A program made the position numbers and the translations under genes. A stretch of DNA of 7,526 nucleotides, from contig JAKABK010000076.1 in NCBI GenBank assembly GCA_021796905.1, forward strand, positions 1 through 7,526, given 5' to 3'. The notes under the pieces were generated by a model that was not told the DNA's origin, did no database searches, and saw only the letters and a list, made by a program, of their open reading frames with translations. This document shows positions 1 to 5,882 of the stretch, in pieces. How positions within the stretch are numbered: position 1 is the stretch's first letter; the number at the start of each line of letters is the position of its first letter. The stretch comes from Actinomycetes bacterium. GTDB taxonomy: Bacteria > Actinomycetota > Acidimicrobiia > Acidimicrobiales > Palsa-688.

Positions 1-182
1 AGCTGGGTGCCGGCCTCGCCGATCTGGACCGGGTCGGCAAGCAACGGGCGGTGCGTCTGCTCGACGAACGGGGCGCCTTCGCCATCCGCAACGCGGTCGA
101 CGAGGTGGCCGACGCGATGGGTGTGAGCCGGGTGACGGTCTACAACTACCTGAACGCCACCCGGGCGTCGCCTGCGGGCTAG
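1..182 (+). CDS. C-terminal part of a YheO/DauR-type HTH transcriptional regulator (5' cut by window)
   Basis: Only the last 59 residues are in the window. The frame runs from base 3 to the TAG at 180-182. The visible part reads as one helical DNA-binding domain: a lead helix (LDRVGKQRAVRLLDERGAF), then a helix-turn-helix around VDEVADAMGVSRVTVYNYLN, then a short tail. The phrase 'LDERGAF.IR.AV..VA..MGVSR.TVYNYL' is typical of the C-terminal HTH of YheO/DauR-family regulators, which carry an N-terminal PAS-like YheO sensor domain. That sensor domain would lie outside the window. The gene converges on the minus-strand aminohydrolase gene. Regulators of this type often sit beside amino-acid or nucleobase catabolic genes, so it is a candidate regulator of this locus. 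That role is inferred from position only. Other HTH families with a similar recognition helix cannot be fully excluded. Confidence 0.75.
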   Translation, partial: LGAGLADLDRVGKQRAVRLLDERGAFAIRNAVDEVADAMGVSRVTVYNYLNATRASPAG

Positions 183-260
183 GGGCGCCGGCAGGGCCGA
201 CGGGGGGCGCCGGCAGGGCGGGGCGCCGGCGGTGCCGGCAGGCCGGGGCGCCGGCAGGGC
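182..260. repeat. Short GC-rich interspersed repeat in a convergent gap
   Basis: The 11-mer GGGGCGCCGGC occurs four times, at 182-192, 204-214, 220-230 and 245-255. In the first, second and fourth copies it is followed by AGGGC. Start-to-start spacing is 22, 16 and 25 bases, so this is not a strict tandem array. Each copy contains the palindrome GGCGCC and can pair with its neighbours. It fills the whole gap between two converging stop codons (TAG at 180-182 plus, TAG at 266-264 minus), so it may form transcription-ending hairpins for both genes. No T-tract is present. The function is an inference. Confidence 0.55.
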
Positions 261-263
261 CGG

Positions 264-1283
264 CTACATCCTGGCGAAGAGCCGCCCCGCTGCCTGCGCG
301 GCCCGGGCCCGGACCTCGCCGGCGTCGACCCTGGTCGGCCGGCCGCCGGCGAGGACCTGCTCGCCGCCGACCCACACGTCGAGCGCCCGCACCCCGGGGG
401 TGAACACGGCGCACCACGGGTCGTCGACCCGGTCGTAGCTCCAACGCACCCGGTCGTCCCGGGCTTCGGGCACGAGCTCCCAGCCGGCCTCCACCCACGA
501 CCATGCTTCCGCCGGCGTGGCCGCCAGGTCGTCCTCCCGTGCCCGCACGTAGCCGACACGCATCTCGTCGAGCATGTCGGCGCCGATCCCGTCGCTTCCG
601 AGCACCACCCGCCCGGGCCACCGGCGGGGTCGGGCGTAGCCGACCCCGTTGTGCATGTTGGAGCGGGGGTTGTGGGCGAGCGTGCCGGGGAGGACCCGGT
701 CGAGGTGGACGCCGTGGGCGAGGAGCCACTCGGGGGAGGCGAGCCGATCGAGGCGGGCCCCGGCGTCGCGGTCGACCACGCCCTCGGCCACGTGGACATG
801 CACCCCGACCCCTCGACGGGCGGCGAGGTCGGCAGCCGCCTCCAAGGTGGCGTCGGTGCAGGTGAAGGCGGCGTGCACACCTACCATGCCCCGCCCTCCG
901 GCGGCGAGGAAACGCTCGTTCTCCTCGAGGCCCCTCCGAGCCCCGTCCGGTCCGTGACGGTCGGTCACCCCGTAGCAGCAGCGCACCCGCACCCCGACCT
1001 CCGCGCAGGCCGCGGCCACCACGTCCAGGCTCCCTTCGATGGCGTTGGGGCTCTCGTGGTGGTCGACGATCGCCGTGGTGCCGGACTCGAGCGCCTCGAG
1101 TGCCCCGAGCATCGCCGAGCACCGGATGGTCTCGAGGTCGAGTGCGACGTCGAGACGCCACCAGACCCGCTCGAGGATCTGCAGGAAGTCGGTCGGGAGT
1201 CCGACCGGGGCGGGCATCCCCCGCGCCAGGGTCGAGTAGAGATGGTGGTGGGCGCATACCAGCCCGGGTGTGGTGTCCCCCAT
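264..1283 (-). CDS. Compact SsnA-like metal-dependent aminohydrolase
   Basis: The 339-residue product belongs to the amidohydrolase superfamily and resembles SsnA-type putative aminohydrolases (phrases such as PGLVCAHHHLYSTLARGM, WWRLD, SGTTAIVDHHESPN and CYGVTDRHG). All metal and catalytic positions expected for the cytosolic deaminase-like group are visible: H12 and H14 (HxH), H164 with E167 (HVAE), H190 (LLAHGVHL) and D231 (LGSDG). It is therefore probably active, with an unknown substrate, possibly an aminated heterocycle given its neighbours. Oddly, it begins directly at the first barrel strand. The roughly 55-60 residue N-terminal beta-sandwich segment of SsnA relatives is absent, and so is the usual 'GSLEPG..ADLVV' stretch near the C-terminus; only a last strand (LDVWVGGEQVLAG) remains. 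Upstream, the frame meets a TGA after 21 codons with no ATG, GTG or TTG before it, so ATG1283 is the longest possible start. No Shine-Dalgarno is seen. It is transcribed divergently from the hydantoinase gene. Confidence 0.85.
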   Translation of the reverse strand: MGDTTPGLVCAHHHLYSTLARGMPAPVGLPTDFLQILERVWWRLDVALDLETIRCSAMLGALEALESGTTAIVDHHESPNAIEGSLDVVAAACAEVGVRVRCCYGVTDRHGPDGARRGLEENERFLAAGGRGMVGVHAAFTCTDATLEAAADLAARRGVGVHVHVAEGVVDRDAGARLDRLASPEWLLAHGVHLDRVLPGTLAHNPRSNMHNGVGYARPRRWPGRVVLGSDGIGADMLDEMRVGYVRAREDDLAATPAEAWSWVEAGWELVPEARDDRVRWSYDRVDDPWCAVFTPGVRALDVWVGGEQVLAGGRPTRVDAGEVRARAAQAAGRLFARM

Positions 1284-1290
1284 CCAGCCA

Positions 1291-1318
1291 CAGTTACCGA
1301 CCGTGGACGATCTGTCAA
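1291..1318 (-). promoter_or_regulatory. Candidate promoter of the SsnA-like gene, probably leaderless
   Basis: On the minus strand a perfect TTGACA (1318-1313) is followed after 16 bases by TAACTG (1296-1291), a passable -10. A start about 7 bases downstream would fall at or within a base or two of ATG1283. No Shine-Dalgarno precedes the ATG, which fits a leaderless transcript, common in actinobacteria. The -35 lies inside the right end of the first copy of the 20-base direct repeat, so a protein bound there would block this promoter. Confidence 0.45.
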
Positions 1319-1350
1319 CGACCTGCCGCCGATCGTGGACGATCCGTCAA
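1299..1350. repeat. 20-base direct repeat, likely operator pair, in the divergent promoter region
   Basis: Copies at 1299-1318 and 1331-1350 match at 18 of 20 positions (GA[C/T]CGTGGACGATC[T/C]GTCAA). Their starts are 32 bases apart, about three helical turns, so both copies face the same side of the DNA. Each copy is itself weakly palindromic around GATC (TGGACGATCCGTCA against TGACGGATCGTCCA). The pair lies between the divergent SsnA-like and hydantoinase genes and overlaps the minus-strand -35. This is a good candidate for tandem regulator binding. The identity of the regulator is unknown. Confidence 0.6.
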
Positions 1351-1371
1351 GCTTCGGGTGTGCTCGGCGGC

Positions 1372-1377
1372 TACGGT
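1372..1377 (+). promoter_or_regulatory. Candidate -10 box (TACGGT) of the hydantoinase operon
   Basis: TACGGT fits the actinobacterial TAnnnT pattern and ends 8 bases before ATG1386, so transcription could begin at or next to the start codon. The bases before ATG (GGTTCCGGGTG) give no clear Shine-Dalgarno, which supports a leaderless start. No convincing -35 is visible at 16-19 bases upstream. The second direct-repeat copy lies just upstream, where an activator could help. Confidence 0.35.
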
Positions 1378-1385
1378 TCCGGGTG

Positions 1386-2774
1386 ATGCTGCTCCGGGGT
1401 GGTCGGGTGGTCGATGTCGACGGCGACCGAACGGCGGACCTGCGGGTCGGGTCCGACGGGCGGGTGGCCGGGCTCGCCGCAGGGATCGTTCCGGCTCCCG
1501 GCGAGGAGGTGGTCGACGCCGCCGGGCTGCTGGTCGTGCCGGGCGGGGTGGACGCCCACACCCATCTGCAGCTACCCGTGGGGCGGGTGCGGGTGAGCGA
1601 CGACTTCGCTTCGGGGACCGCCGCGGCCGCGGTCGGGGGCACGACCACGGTCATCGACTACGTCACCGCCTACCGGGGCGAGGACCCGCTCAGCGCGCTG
1701 GCCACCTGGCGACGGTGGGTGGAGGAGGCGGCGGTCGACGTCGGGTTGCACATGACCTTCACCGAGGCGGTGCCGGAGTCGACGGTGGCTGCGTGCGTCG
1801 AGCTCGGGGTCACGTCGTTCAAGCTGTACATGGCCTACCCCGAGACCTTGCAGGTCGACGACGGCGTGATCCTCGACGTGATGCGCGCCGCCGGCCGCCA
1901 CGGGGGTCTGGTCACCGTCCACGCCGAGAACGGCTCCGCGATCGAGGCGCTCCGCCGACAGGCCCTGAGCGAGGGGCGGACCGGGGTGGTCGAGCACTCC
2001 CTCACCCGACCCGCCCTGCTCGAGGGGGAGGCAGTGGCCCGGGCCGGGGTGCTCGCAGAGCTGGCCGGGACCCCGGTCTACATAGTCCACGTATCCTCCG
2101 CCCCGGCGCTGGCCGCGGTGCGCGCCGCCCGGGAGCGGGGAGTGGACATGATGGCCGAGACCTGTCCGCAGTACCTGCACCTGAGCGGGAGCGAACTGAC
2201 CGGTCCGGGAGCCGCAGACTTCGTCTGCACCCCACCGCTCCGCGACCCCTGGCACCAAGAGGAGCTGTGGCAGGGGCTCGCCGACGGGTCGGTGCACACC
2301 GTCGCCACCGACCACTGCCCCTTCACGACCGCCGACCGCCGCTCGGGGCTCCGGGGTCGCGTGACGGGATGGAGGGACTTCACCGAGATCCCCGGCGGCC
2401 TGCCCGGGATCGAGACCCGCATGGCGCTGGTGTGGGAGGGCGTCACCGACGGCCGGATCGGGGTGGCCGACTGGGTGAGGTTGTGCTCCGAGGCGCCGGC
2501 ACGGACCTTCGGGCTGTGGCCGCAGAAGGGATCGCTGCGCCCGGGGACCGATGCCGACGTGGTGGTCTGGGACCCCGACGCCGTCCAAGCCCTCGACGCC
2601 CCCGCCCTGCACATGCGTACCGACCACTCGCCCTACGCCGGCCGGCGGGCCCGTGGCTGGCCGCGCCTGGTGCTGTCGCGTGGTCGGGTCGTCGCCCGGG
2701 CCGGGAGCTTCGTCGGCGAGGTCGGGTGGGGTCGCTACCTGGCGCGCCGGGCGAGGGACGGGGCGCACGGGTGA
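1386..2774 (+). CDS. Dihydropyrimidinase / D-hydantoinase-type cyclic amidase
   Basis: The 462-residue product has the usual length for the family. These enzymes hydrolyse the ring of dihydropyrimidines, hydantoins or, in relatives, allantoin, using two metals bridged by a carboxylated lysine. The ligands are visible in order: H58 and H60 (DAHTH), K146 (TSFKLYMAYP, the carboxylysine), H179 (VTVHAENG), H235 (YIVHVSSAP) and D309 (ATDHCPF). The N-terminal strand (LLRGGRVVD) and the C-terminal 'KGSL.PGTDADVVVWDP ... SPYAG ... LSRGRVV' segment complete the beta-sandwich. The 'ATDHCPF' and 'HM.TDHSPY' phrases favour dihydropyrimidinase/hydantoinase over classical allantoinase, but substrate choice cannot be settled from motifs. 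It is the first gene of a two-gene unit: its TGA overlaps the GTG of the 8-oxoguanine deaminase gene in a GTGA, so translation is likely coupled. The ATG at 1386 was chosen because it begins the first strand directly and sits behind a candidate -10. Confidence 0.9.
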   Translation: MLLRGGRVVDVDGDRTADLRVGSDGRVAGLAAGIVPAPGEEVVDAAGLLVVPGGVDAHTHLQLPVGRVRVSDDFASGTAAAAVGGTTTVIDYVTAYRGEDPLSALATWRRWVEEAAVDVGLHMTFTEAVPESTVAACVELGVTSFKLYMAYPETLQVDDGVILDVMRAAGRHGGLVTVHAENGSAIEALRRQALSEGRTGVVEHSLTRPALLEGEAVARAGVLAELAGTPVYIVHVSSAPALAAVRAARERGVDMMAETCPQYLHLSGSELTGPGAADFVCTPPLRDPWHQEELWQGLADGSVHTVATDHCPFTTADRRSGLRGRVTGWRDFTEIPGGLPGIETRMALVWEGVTDGRIGVADWVRLCSEAPARTFGLWPQKGSLRPGTDADVVVWDPDAVQALDAPALHMRTDHSPYAGRRARGWPRLVLSRGRVVARAGSFVGEVGWGRYLARRARDGAHG

Positions 2775-4222
2775 GCGCGACCGGACCCGGCAGGGACGAC
2801 CGGGCGGAGCCTGCGACCCGGTCCGGGACGGGCCGCCACCCGCGTACCGGCCCGCCGGCGTGGGTGATCGAACAGGCGGCGGTGGCGACCGTCGACGCCT
2901 CGGGAACCGAGCACGCCTCCGGGCACGTGGTGGTCGCCGGCGGGACGATAGCGGCGGTCGGTCCCGGTCCGGCCCCGGCCGGTGCGGTCCCCGAGGGCGC
3001 CCACCGGATCGACGCCGGCGGGTGCCTGGTGACCCCGGGGCTGGTCAACGCCCACCACCACTTCTCCCAGTGGGTGACCCGGGGGCTCGCTCCCGACGCC
3101 ACCCTCTTCGGCTGGCTCGAGGCGCTCTACCCGCGCTGGGCGCTGATCGACGAGGAGATCGAGCACGCCGCGGCGCTCGGGTCGCTCGCCGCGCTCGTGA
3201 CGAGTGGTTGCACCACGACCATGGACCACCACTACGTGTTCCCCGCCGGCGTCGGCGACCTGCTCGGCGCCGAGGTGGAAGCCGCCAGGGAGGTGGGGGT
3301 GCGTTTCCACCCTTCCCGGGGGTCGATGGACCTCGGTCGCTCCGCCGGGGGCTTGCCCCCCGACGAGGTGGTCGAGAGCACCGACGCCGCCCTGGCGGCG
3401 ACCGAGGAGGCCATCGAGGCCTTCGACGATCCCTCCCCGGGCTCGATGCTGCGGGTGGGCGTCGCCCCCTGCTCGCCGTTCTCGGTGACCTCCGATCTGA
3501 TGCGGGGTGCCGCCGAGATCGCCCGACGCCACGGGGTGCGGCTCCACACCCACCTGGCGGAGACCGCCGACGAGGAGCGCTACTGCCTGGAGCGTTTCGG
3601 TTGCACGCCGGCGGAGCACGTCGACTCCCTCGGGTGGCTCGACGGGGACGTGTGGGTGGCCCACGGGGTGCACCTCGACGAACCCTCACGCCGGCGTCTC
3701 GCGGCCACCGGGACCGGGGTCGCCCACTGCCCGAGCTCCAACGGGCGTCTCGGGGCGGGGATCGCCCCGGTGCCCGAACTGCTCGCCGCCGGCGTGAGCG
3801 TCGGGATCGGGGTGGACGGCTCGGCTTCCAACGAGTCCGGGCGCCTCGGTACCGAGATGCGAGCGGCGCTGCTCGCTGCACGTTCGCGCGGCGGCCCCGA
3901 GGCCCTGAGCACCCGCCGGGCGCTGGAGCTGGCGACGATCGGCGGCGCCCGCTGCCTCGGGCGCGCCGACGAGATCGGCTCGCTCGAGGTCGGCAAGCTC
4001 GCCGATGTGGCGGTCTGGAGGCTCGACACCCCCGCCCACGCCGGCATCGCCGACCCGGTCGCGGCGCTCACCCTCGGTTCGCTCCCGCCACTAGAGCTGC
4101 TCCTCGTCGGCGGGCGGCCGCTCGTGGCGTCCGGGGTCCCGTTGACGATCGACCCGGAGCGCGTCGCTAGGAGCGTCGCTGGCGCGACCGCCCGCCTGGA
4201 GCGGCGCTGGGCCGGCGGGTGA
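2771..4222 (+). CDS. 8-oxoguanine deaminase-type aminohydrolase
   Basis: From GTG2771 the product has 483 residues. It belongs to the AtzB/guanine-deaminase-like part of the amidohydrolase superfamily, and its phrases closely match 8-oxoguanine deaminases, which convert 8-oxoguanine to urate and ammonia: LVNAHHHFSQ, SGCTTTMDHHYVFP, RFHPSRGSMDLG..GGLPPD, APCSPFSVT and GVDGSASNESG. Metal and catalytic residues are present: H95 and H97, H261 with E264 (HLAE), H298 (VAHGVHL) and D349 (GVDG). The C-terminal 'GSLEVGKLADVAVW' sandwich segment is intact. The GTG overlaps the upstream hydantoinase stop by 4 bases, with a GAGGGA about 12 bases ahead, which favours this start. However, the first 31 residues (Arg/Gly/Pro-rich) precede the normal family start, and GTG2864 would give a standard N-terminus. 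Isoguanine, guanine or a related oxidised purine are alternative substrates. Confidence 0.87.
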   Translation: MSATGPGRDDRAEPATRSGTGRHPRTGPPAWVIEQAAVATVDASGTEHASGHVVVAGGTIAAVGPGPAPAGAVPEGAHRIDAGGCLVTPGLVNAHHHFSQWVTRGLAPDATLFGWLEALYPRWALIDEEIEHAAALGSLAALVTSGCTTTMDHHYVFPAGVGDLLGAEVEAAREVGVRFHPSRGSMDLGRSAGGLPPDEVVESTDAALAATEEAIEAFDDPSPGSMLRVGVAPCSPFSVTSDLMRGAAEIARRHGVRLHTHLAETADEERYCLERFGCTPAEHVDSLGWLDGDVWVAHGVHLDEPSRRRLAATGTGVAHCPSSNGRLGAGIAPVPELLAAGVSVGIGVDGSASNESGRLGTEMRAALLAARSRGGPEALSTRRALELATIGGARCLGRADEIGSLEVGKLADVAVWRLDTPAHAGIADPVAALTLGSLPPLELLLVGGRPLVASGVPLTIDPERVARSVAGATARLERRWAGG

Positions 4223-4226
4223 TGAC

Positions 4227-4255
4227 GGCAGCGCCCGGGCCGACAGGACGCTGCC
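4227..4255. terminator. Hairpin between convergent genes, possible terminator
   Basis: GGCAGCG (4227-4233) and CGCTGCC (4249-4255) form a perfect 7-base stem with a 15-base loop, starting 4 bases after the stop of the 8-oxoguanine deaminase gene. It sits in the 81-base gap before the converging permease stop and could act in either direction. There is no U-tract, so it is only a candidate terminator. Confidence 0.4.
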
Positions 4256-4303
4256 AAGCTGCCGGAGGGCCCAGATCCCCGTGTTGTACTACCAGGGTGA
4301 GGA

Positions 4304-5755
4304 TCAGAAGCCGCTCGTGACCGCCTCCCCGGCGACCAGCTCGGCGGGCACCGAGCGGAGCGAGGCCACCCAGTAGACCGCGGCGCCGACCAGGGTCCCG
4401 ACCAACCACGACAGGTCACTGCCCCCGGTCGCCCGGGAGATCGGGCTCAGGTAGGAGGGCTGGTAGTACTGGGCGTCGATCCACATCAGCGCTGCGGCCA
4501 TCCCGAGCACCAGAGCGACGACCGCCCGCCAGTTGACCCCACCGTTGCGCCAGTACACCCCCCCCGCCGGCGAGGCGAGACCGGCCCGGTCGTAGCGGCC
4601 TCGACGCAACAGCCAGTCGACCATCAGGATCCCGAACCACGGGGCGAGCCACACCACGATGTAGTCGAGGAAGCCCGACAGATAGGTGTAGAAGTCGTTG
4701 GAGAAGATCACCGCGGCGGTCACCGCCCCGGCGACGACGGTGTCGATCAGCACCGCCCCGACCCGCTTCACCGGCACCCCGAGGGCCTGGAGGGTGACAC
4801 CCGACGAGTACATGTCGATGGTGTTGATCGCGAGGAGCTGGAAGATGGCGAGCACCAGGAACGGCCAGAAGAACCAGGAGGCGAACGACGAGGGCACCCC
4901 GGTCACCGAGGTGACGTGCGGGCTCACGACAAAGGCGGCGGCACCGAGCAGCTCGAGGAGGATCGAGGGGATCGCCCCGCCGAGGGTCGCCGCCCAGAAC
5001 GTCCTGGCCTTGGGGGTCGAAGCGGGCAGGTAGCGGGAGTAGTCGTTGCCGTTCTCGGTCCAGCCGAGACCGCCGGCGGAGATCAGGAGCACCAGGGCGG
5101 TGGTCCAGACCGCCCAGGTGGCGTGCTGGTGGAGGTGGGCGAGGTCGACCTCGGGGATGACCAGCGCAGCCATCACCGCGAAGACCACGATGAACAGTAG
5201 GGACAACCAGCGCAGGACCCGGGTGATGGTGGCGTGACCGAGGAAGGGCATCACGAACTGGATCGCCACCGCGAAGGCGATGAACACGATCTTGAGCCCG
5301 GTCCCGGAGTGGATCCCTCCCCGACCGAACATCGCCACGAGGACCAGCACGATCAGCGCGAGGCCTTCGATCTCGAAGCCGACCTGGGTGATCCAGTTGA
5401 ACAACGCCGGGGCCCGGTTGCCGTTGCGGCCGAAGGGTGCCCGGCTCACCATCAAAGCGGTGGTACCGGTCTCGGGGCCCTGCAGGCTGGCCAGGCCGAG
5501 CACGACGTAGAAGACGTTGCCGACCAGGATGGCGATGACCGCCTGGGTGAACGACAGGCCGAAGCTGACGATCAGCGCCCCGTAGACGAGGAACTCGACG
5601 TTCCAGATCGCCCCCGCCCACAACCAGAACAACCCCGACGGGCGCATCGGGCGCTCGTCGTCGGGCACCAGCTCGATACCGCGCTGCTCGACCTTGAACG
5701 CCTCGTAGCCGCCCTCCCCCGCAGCGGCCCTGCCCTCCGTCGCACCCGTGGTCAT
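4304..5755 (-). CDS. NCS1-family nucleobase/hydantoin permease
   Basis: The 483-residue product is an integral membrane protein of the nucleobase:cation symporter-1 family (cytosine, purine, allantoin and hydantoin permeases), with the family's usual length. After a polar N-terminus of about 38 residues, about twelve hydrophobic segments follow, for example around 40-65, 68-90, 115-143, 155-175, 182-200, 213-230 and 252-278. A diagnostic stretch is GLGWTENGNDYSRYLP (229-244); a W....DYSRYLP-like motif is characteristic of NCS1 proteins. ATG5755 was chosen because it is preceded by GGAGGA with 5-base spacing and begins a normal-length protein. The substrate is not readable from the sequence. 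The neighbours suggest a purine base such as adenine or 8-oxoguanine, or a hydantoin/allantoin. It converges on the hydantoinase-deaminase unit and diverges from the adenine-deaminase-like gene, with which it probably shares control. Confidence 0.9.
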   Translation of the reverse strand: MTTGATEGRAAAGEGGYEAFKVEQRGIELVPDDERPMRPSGLFWLWAGAIWNVEFLVYGALIVSFGLSFTQAVIAILVGNVFYVVLGLASLQGPETGTTALMVSRAPFGRNGNRAPALFNWITQVGFEIEGLALIVLVLVAMFGRGGIHSGTGLKIVFIAFAVAIQFVMPFLGHATITRVLRWLSLLFIVVFAVMAALVIPEVDLAHLHQHATWAVWTTALVLLISAGGLGWTENGNDYSRYLPASTPKARTFWAATLGGAIPSILLELLGAAAFVVSPHVTSVTGVPSSFASWFFWPFLVLAIFQLLAINTIDMYSSGVTLQALGVPVKRVGAVLIDTVVAGAVTAAVIFSNDFYTYLSGFLDYIVVWLAPWFGILMVDWLLRRGRYDRAGLASPAGGVYWRNGGVNWRAVVALVLGMAAALMWIDAQYYQPSYLSPISRATGGSDLSWLVGTLVGAAVYWVASLRSVPAELVAGEAVTSGF

Positions 5756-5844
5756 GGCGGTCCTCCCCGAGCTGTGCAGGCCTCCCGGGCAAACCGTCGG
5801 CACCCGGGGGGACCCCGGGGTGCACCGTGGGGTGCCCGGCTCGC

Positions 5845-5875
5845 ACGGAGTGTACGAAACGGCTTTACACTCCGT
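5845..5875. promoter_or_regulatory. Perfect 10-base inverted repeat, likely operator between divergent genes
   Basis: ACGGAGTGTA (5845-5854) and TACACTCCGT (5866-5875) are exact reverse complements separated by 11 bases, so the arm centres are 21 bases apart, two helical turns. This geometry suits a dimeric repressor. Each arm carries TACACT read outward on one strand, so binding would cover the -10 boxes of both divergent genes. The cognate regulator is unknown. Confidence 0.6.
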
Positions 5876-5878
5876 CAA
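5849..5878 (-). promoter_or_regulatory. Candidate promoter of the NCS1 permease gene
   Basis: On the minus strand TTGACG (5878-5873) and TACACT (5854-5849) are separated by 18 bases, a good match to a housekeeping promoter. The start would be near 5842, giving a leader of about 87 bases before ATG5755. The -10 lies in the left arm of the inverted repeat. Confidence 0.55.
5866..5871 (+). promoter_or_regulatory. Candidate -10 box (TACACT) of the adenine-deaminase-like gene
   Basis: TACACT fits TAnnnT well and ends 11 bases before ATG5883, so the transcript would have almost no leader. The bases before the ATG (CCGTCAAGCAT) contain no Shine-Dalgarno. No strong -35 is visible 17-18 bases upstream (CGCACG/GCACGG). 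Confidence 0.45.
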
Positions 5879-5882
5879 GCAT

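Noticed and set aside
264..1283. The SsnA-like gene as a pseudogene because of its missing segments.
   Set aside because: The frame is intact and every metal and catalytic residue is present, so a compact functional form is more likely.
651..1385. Plus-strand frame open from 651 into the hydantoinase, suggesting a 707-residue fusion protein.
   Set aside because: The 651-1385 part is antisense to the well-supported SsnA-like gene and has no family features. The hydantoinase starts normally at ATG1386.
1100..2770. Plus-strand frame open upstream of the 8-oxoguanine deaminase, giving about 1040 residues.
   Set aside because: It is Arg/Gly-rich shadow translation out of frame with the hydantoinase. 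High GC content makes stop codons rare.
5748..5882. Longer plus-strand start for the adenine-deaminase-like gene at 5748.
   Set aside because: The added residues overlap the permease start and the inverted repeat. The family N-terminus begins at ATG5883.
5756..5882. Purine riboswitch in the permease leader.
   Set aside because: None of the conserved purine aptamer core is visible. Only generic GC-rich pairing is seen.
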